NCBI GenBank assembly: GCA_034509755.1
Contig: CM067544.1
Span: 15,247,001 to 15,311,000, forward strand
DNA length: 64,000 nt
Origin: Anisodus tanguticus
Taxonomy: Eukaryota > Streptophyta > Magnoliopsida > Solanales > Solanaceae
Direction of reading: 5' to 3'
Position numbers and translations under genes: made by a program. Positions 60,101 to 64,000 of this stretch are shown piece after piece; position 1 is the stretch's first letter; each line of letters starts with the position of its first letter. Under the pieces are notes generated by a model, which saw only the letters and a program-made list of their open reading frames with translations, was not told where the DNA came from and made no database searches.

Positions 60101-61393
60101 CCTGTTTTTATAAGGAATTTGCCCAATTACAATTAAACCATAGAACAATAAAATAAAATAAAAACATCTGTAAAAAGATATTAGTGAACACAAAGCGTCA
60201 AACAGCCTATCAGTTGAGTAATGCATGCAATCCTATAGGCTACAATGATTATTCCAAGATATGATCATCATAGTGGTCAGGCAAAAGAAATTATGAACAG
60301 CAGCATCAATACAATTGAAAAGATGATGCCAGTCCAACATTTTGCAAAAAGATTACCATATCTGTCTCCCATCAGCACCAGTCCATCTCGTGAAACACCA
60401 GATCCTTCAATACAAAGTGCAACTTCAGTTGATGAAGTAAAATAATAAATTGAGCAGAACTTTCTGCACATCAAAAAGCATTCGATCAATGCCAAAGAAA
60501 TGAATACTTACCATTGTCATCCACCTTAACATAGCAGGTCCCAACGCCTATAGCAACAGATACCTGGTGGAAATCGGGTTAAAGTTCAAACTTGGAGTAC
60601 CACTTATAAGAATAACAAACATAAAAAGAACACCTATAAGGACTTAAGTCTCATGGAAAAAGAAATAGAGTTGTGATTCATTTGGAAAACAAATTATGAT
60701 ACTAGAATGGAGCACCATACTAAGAAGAGAAAAGATATCTCAAATTTTCAATATAAAACATATGCCCTTGTCATCAGAAGTAGCAAACAAAGGAACATAA
60801 GAATTCATTGAAGTGCCTCACTGGTCAATGCCTTTAGTGTAAGCAACACACAAATTTGCAGGTGCAATTGGTCCAAGTAATTTAAATTGCATAAAAGCAC
60901 AAATTGCCAGTGTTAGTTCACTTTAACTATGATGTTCTCAAAAGCCCGTCTCTATTGATCCTCAAAACATTAACAAAACCACAAAGGATGAACCACATCT
61001 TTCCCCATTCTCTTACAAAGCACAAATTTTCACTTTTAAGAAACAATCAACCTCAAAGAATCTAGACCATGTAAAGCGAAATGGCTGGTGAGGGCGTTTA
61101 TGAAAGTGTGGCCAATCAAGTATCTTCATTCAAAATACTACAAATCACAACTTTGTATAGTTAAACTACTTAATTTTGCTTATATCGTGTGAGTGGGGCC
61201 TTCAAGAACAACTCCACAACTTTCCATTCAACACCTAGTAAAATCATAAAGAGTGTTAAAAGAGTACCTTGGTAGCACCAGCATCGAGGCTGTTGAAAAC
61301 CAACTCCTCAACAACCCTTGTGAAATCATACAAGATAACCCCTGATCTAATTGAGCCCCAAATAGCCTCAGGCAATCGCTGAATGCTCCCCAT
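51157..61393 (-). CDS. MLH3: DNA mismatch repair protein MLH3, spliced
   Basis: 24 coding exons (5' to 3', minus strand): 61393-61268, 60563-60512, 60404-60357, 59465-59311, 59221-59164, 59080-59023, 58902-58819, 58743-58584, 58491-58476, 58350-58154, 57389-57320, 56978-55497, 55407-55278, 55120-55026, 54766-54688, 54595-54400, 53463-53419, 53345-53292, 53162-53056, 52930-52882, 52107-52048, 51899-51827, 51536-51451 and 51330-51157. All are phase-consistent and give 1217 aa. N-terminal GHKL ATPase: E30, N34, D37 (FNSLDAGAT), DDNGSG (57-62), GFKGEAL (94-100). The large exon 12 encodes a disordered linker. C-terminal endonuclease motif DQHAADERIRLE (1001-1012), ACR (1129-1131), CAHGRP (1161-1166). 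Forms MutL-gamma with MLH1 for meiotic crossovers and repair. The exon 16 acceptor is chosen by phase (alternative at 54604). Confidence 0.95.
55211..55330 (-). repeat. 60-bp tandem duplication across the MLH3 exon 13 donor
   Basis: 55211-55270 and 55271-55330 are about 88% identical by eye. Each copy holds the exon 13 end (GATGAAAG) and a GTACTG donor. The extra 60 bases keep the reading frame. Confidence 0.9.
57541..57665 (-). mobile_element. TS-type SINE fragment in MLH3 intron 10
   Basis: On the minus strand it reads GAGGGTCTCTCGAAAACAGC, then GGTAAGGTCTGCGTACACTC, GGATTTCACTGGGTATG and a TTG/GTTGTTG tail (plus ACAACAACA at 57548-57557). This is a TS family 3' part. It is in the same orientation as MLH3 and lies between exons 10 and 11. 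Confidence 0.85.
59652..60132. repeat. Tandem duplication in MLH3 intron 3
   Basis: Two copies of a unit of about 223 bases (59652-59874 and 59875-60132, the second with a longer end) share TAGTGATCAACAAAAAATAT, a CT-rich tract with CCTCCACCCCC, GAAGCACCAGGAAAAT and CACACAAGTTTGCCCAATTA. The second copy has an expanded (TC)n tract at about 59902-59926. Confidence 0.85.
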
Positions 61394-61640
61394 CTCCCTA
61401 AAAAACAGTAAAAAAAAAATCTTGAACCAACAAGTTTTCTTTTGGGCATACGATATGAGAATGACAATATAATTTTCTTTTTAAAGATTTCTTGAATTTC
61501 CGTTATATGGGCAATGCCAATATATAAACAACTACAATTTCTTTGATTTACTTAAAACATGCATTTAAGAATGCCAATATATTACTTGAGCAGATATATT
61601 GGCGGGAAAATTGACTCAGGGTTTAGGGTTTTGATCGGAC
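61394..61640 (-). promoter_or_regulatory. MLH3 promoter with E2F-like site and telo-box
   Basis: On the minus strand, TTTTCCCGCC (plus 61601-61610) fits the E2F consensus TTTSSCGC, about 208 bases upstream of the start codon. AAACCCTAAA (plus 61622-61631) is a telo-box-like site, 11 bases further upstream. Such pairs are known in plant genes of replication and cell-cycle control, which suits a DNA repair factor. The transcription start is not known. Confidence 0.6.
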
Positions 61641-61779
61641 ATCGTCATTGGAACAGTTAATAGCAGAAACCCAGTGAAGTACTCTATGATGAGTGGGCTC
61701 TGTAATTTGAAATCAGGTGGTCACACTTCTAAAATGTGCAGGCGGTGTCTCGATGACATGTTGCTAACTATAGTTAATA
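61641..61779. other. Upstream flank of MLH3
   Basis: No gene or repeat recognised. Confidence 0.4.
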
Positions 61780-61973
61780 CTCACCTTCGTCTCGAATTAT
61801 TTATAATTTTTTATTAAATATTTATTCTATTTATGTGTCATCTTTATTAATAACAAAAATTAAAATAAAAAAAAATAAAATACTAAATAATTATGTTTTG
61901 AACTTTTAAAATAATAAATAATTTGAGACAACTATTTTTTATAACTATGACAAATAATTTGAGACGGAGGAAG
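61780..61973. mobile_element. Stowaway-like MITE upstream of MLH3
   Basis: The left end CTCACCTTCGTCTCGAATTA and the right end (CAAATAATTTGAGACGGAGGAAG) are inverted repeats flanked by TA. It is 194 bp and non-coding, similar to the element at 11425-11706. Confidence 0.75.
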
Positions 61974-63063
61974 TATAACCAAAATGTTTCTCTTACTTCC
62001 TTTTTAGTTCATTTCAAAATAAATATATTTCTTTTTTTGGCAACTCTTTTACTCCAATTTTCCGGCATGTTGAAGACCACTAAATTAAATGATATTTTAA
62101 TACATTTTACATATTTTTAGTTAACAACCACATGATCAATAGTCTTCTTTATTTTCTTAATTTTCATGCCAAGTCAAAATCAGACAAACATTTTGAAACG
62201 AAGTAAATAATTTTTTTTTTATGTAAATTTTTATTACTTATTTATTTTTAAGAAGAGCCTATTCTTACTTTAACTTTTAGCTCAATGGTATTTTATAGTG
62301 CAATTATCGGTGTGACCATGTATTAATTGATAACCTAAAATCATAAATGGAATACAATAATGTATTAAATTATATTGGTAATGTAAAAAAATACGTTATC
62401 AATGTATATAACTAAATTATGTAACTTATACGACTCTCGTAATTCAGGATTTGAAATTTATGAGCTCGGACTTTTAGTCTTAAGTTACATAATTCTAAAT
62501 TAATAATTTATTTATATTAAATATTTTTTAAGATAAATATAATATCTAGGCAAAAGTTAATGTGTTATGGCGAATTCTTAGACGAATTGTACATCCGGTC
62601 CTAATGACTCTAGTCTCATTTAGAACTTATAAAGTATTTGATATTGCTTTATTTGACTAAATATTTTATATATTTAATAAATGTTAAAGCTTTTACATGA
62701 CATCCACGTTCTATCATTAATTAGTTTATTTATGAAATCTATTAAGCAAGGTAATTAGGTAATGTATAATTTAAACTAATATTTTAAATATTTTATATGG
62801 GCAGTGGGATTTATTTATTTCTTTTGCTACGCGAATGTCATTGTATTTATTTAAAAAATCTTGGGGAAAAAAAGGAGATATCGTTTTCTTTTCACCTCGT
62901 TAATTGTTATCCAAAAGAAAGAAACAGGGCCCAGATATGCAATCTTCATTGGCTTGAAAAGCGAATATTTATCTGGCGTTTGATCTTGTTTTCTGATTGG
63001 TTGGTTATGTAGCTATTTGGCCGGCAGATAACATAGTCATTTCATTTCATTTTATTAATGACC
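61974..63063. other. Intergenic AT-rich DNA
   Basis: No gene. 62000-62200 has another MITE-like pair of fragments (TTCTCTTACTTCCTTTTTAG and GACAAACATTTTGAAACGAAG), too diverged to define. Confidence 0.4.
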
Positions 63064-63345
63064 CGTTTCCGTTTGATCACGATAATTATTCACTTCTTTT
63101 CAAAATATTTTTTTTCACTTTATTTGAAAATTAGCGTTTGATCATGAAAATTTCAAATACAATAATTTAGAAAAATAACTAAAAAACTTATTTTTACTTT
63201 TTTCATTTTCAATACATTCAAACAACCTATATTTTTTATAAAAACTATAACCAAACACAACTTCAACTTTAATTCGAACGTCAAAAATTCCTAATAAAAT
63301 GAAAATATTTGATTTTTATGGCAAAACACCTACTAGCTTACATGA
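63064..63345. repeat. Foldback-like repeat related to 38031-38756
   Basis: The right end has ATGGCAAAACACCTACTA, close to the right end of the 38031-38756 element (CATGGCCAAACACCTACTA). The left end (GTTTCCGTTTGATCACGA) is a weak inverse match. AT-rich interior. Probably the same non-autonomous transposon family. Confidence 0.4.
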
Positions 63346-63558
63346 AAAACCAGTTTTCTGTAGGAGTTATTATTAGTTGAGGTGTTCAAATTAATCTTAT
63401 ATCCCTATTTCTGCATTGTATTTGCTGAAAGCACCACATTGGTTAAATCAATACTAGTATTATCTTTTTTGAAGTGATAAAAAGGAGATGTGGGAGGAAA
63501 AGAAACCAAATAGAAGATAATAAGTCAATTTTAACAAACTAACAAGACAAAGTAATTA

Positions 63559-63863
63559 CTCCCTCCGTCCTTTAATAAGTGTTACCTTAAAATAAGTGTC
63601 ACCTTAGAAATTTAAGACATAAATTGGTTACTTTTTTTCTACTATAACCCTAGATAAAAATTGGCAAACTCTCTATTCAAGAAATATTTGTTGACAAGTT
63701 TTTTTTTCAAGACATAAATAATTACTGTTCATGCATGCTTTAATCAAAAGAGAAAAGTAATCTATTTTTATTAAATAGGAATAGTTTGGTAAATATTTTA
63801 TTATATTATTAATTTTTTAATATAAATGATTTTGACTAATGTGGCACTTATTATGGAGAGAAG
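63559..63863. mobile_element. Stowaway-like MITE
   Basis: The left end CTCCCTCCGTCCTTTAATAA and the right end (GGCACTTATTATGGAGAGAAG) are imperfect inverted repeats about 300 bp apart. Non-coding. The last bases of the window beyond it show nothing recognisable. Confidence 0.7.
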
Positions 63864-64000
63864 ATAGTAATTTTTATTTCTTTCCCATTTTTAAAGAACT
63901 ACTGAAGCTATGTTGGGGATCCCGTTATGTTGCTAGGATTTTTATGCTTCAAATTTAGTATTGGTTATAGAATCACCATTCCACATTGATACTATATTAC

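Noticed and set aside
1..64000. CRISPR arrays, operons, bacterial-type defence systems
   Set aside because: The window is plant nuclear DNA with spliced genes and retroelements; no regularly spaced repeats of the CRISPR type.

Overview
This 64 kb window is plant nuclear DNA, most likely from the nightshade family (Nicotiana or a near relative). It is AT-rich and has spliced genes with large introns. It also carries TS-type SINE tails ending in TTG runs, an Au-type SINE, Stowaway-like MITEs, Ty1/copia and Ty3/gypsy retrotransposons, a hAT transposon and an endogenous plant pararetrovirus fragment. I place the host from these repeat families, not from a database match.

Three host genes can be modelled in full from splice sites and reading phase. 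(1) A TON1-recruiting-motif (TRM)-like protein with DUF4378, plus strand, 14608-25434, 5 coding exons, 871 aa. (2) A WOX13-clade homeobox transcription factor, plus strand, 45607-48662, 3 exons, 272 aa. (3) The mismatch-repair and meiotic crossover factor MLH3, minus strand, 51157-61393, 24 exons, about 1217 aa. WOX13 and MLH3 converge. MLH3 has an E2F-like site and a telo-box upstream of its start codon.

The rest is mostly mobile DNA. 1-6800 is a decayed Ty3/gypsy (Tat-like) element: gag-pol runs on the minus strand and an additional ORF lies downstream on the opposite strand. 7099-9790 is a truncated caulimovirid (solendovirus-like) endogenous pararetrovirus with a polymerase tail, an open transactivator/inclusion-body gene and a promoter-bearing intergenic region. 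15383-22050 is a structurally complete copia element (917 and 937 bp LTRs, GCTAT target duplication) inside TRM intron 2; 37002-37982 is a related solo LTR (ATATT duplication). 26636-29845 is a second, internally deleted copia. 31335-34728 is a hAT element with an 8-bp duplication. 41476-44403 is a minus-strand copia remnant. MITEs and SINE pieces fill the intergenic DNA.

The most unusual signal is in the 6.7 kb copia element. Where its primer-binding site should be, one base after the 5' LTR, there is no recognisable tRNA-complementary site. Instead there are 14 bases perfectly complementary to a segment of its own LTR leader, and that segment is also kept in the 3' LTR and in the distant solo LTR. 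This suggests self-primed reverse transcription. Other points of note are a 16-nt micro-exon and a duplicated splice donor in MLH3, a 16-bp perfect hairpin in both LTRs of the second copia, GC-rich modules that vary between LTR copies, and a perfect 196-bp tandem duplication.
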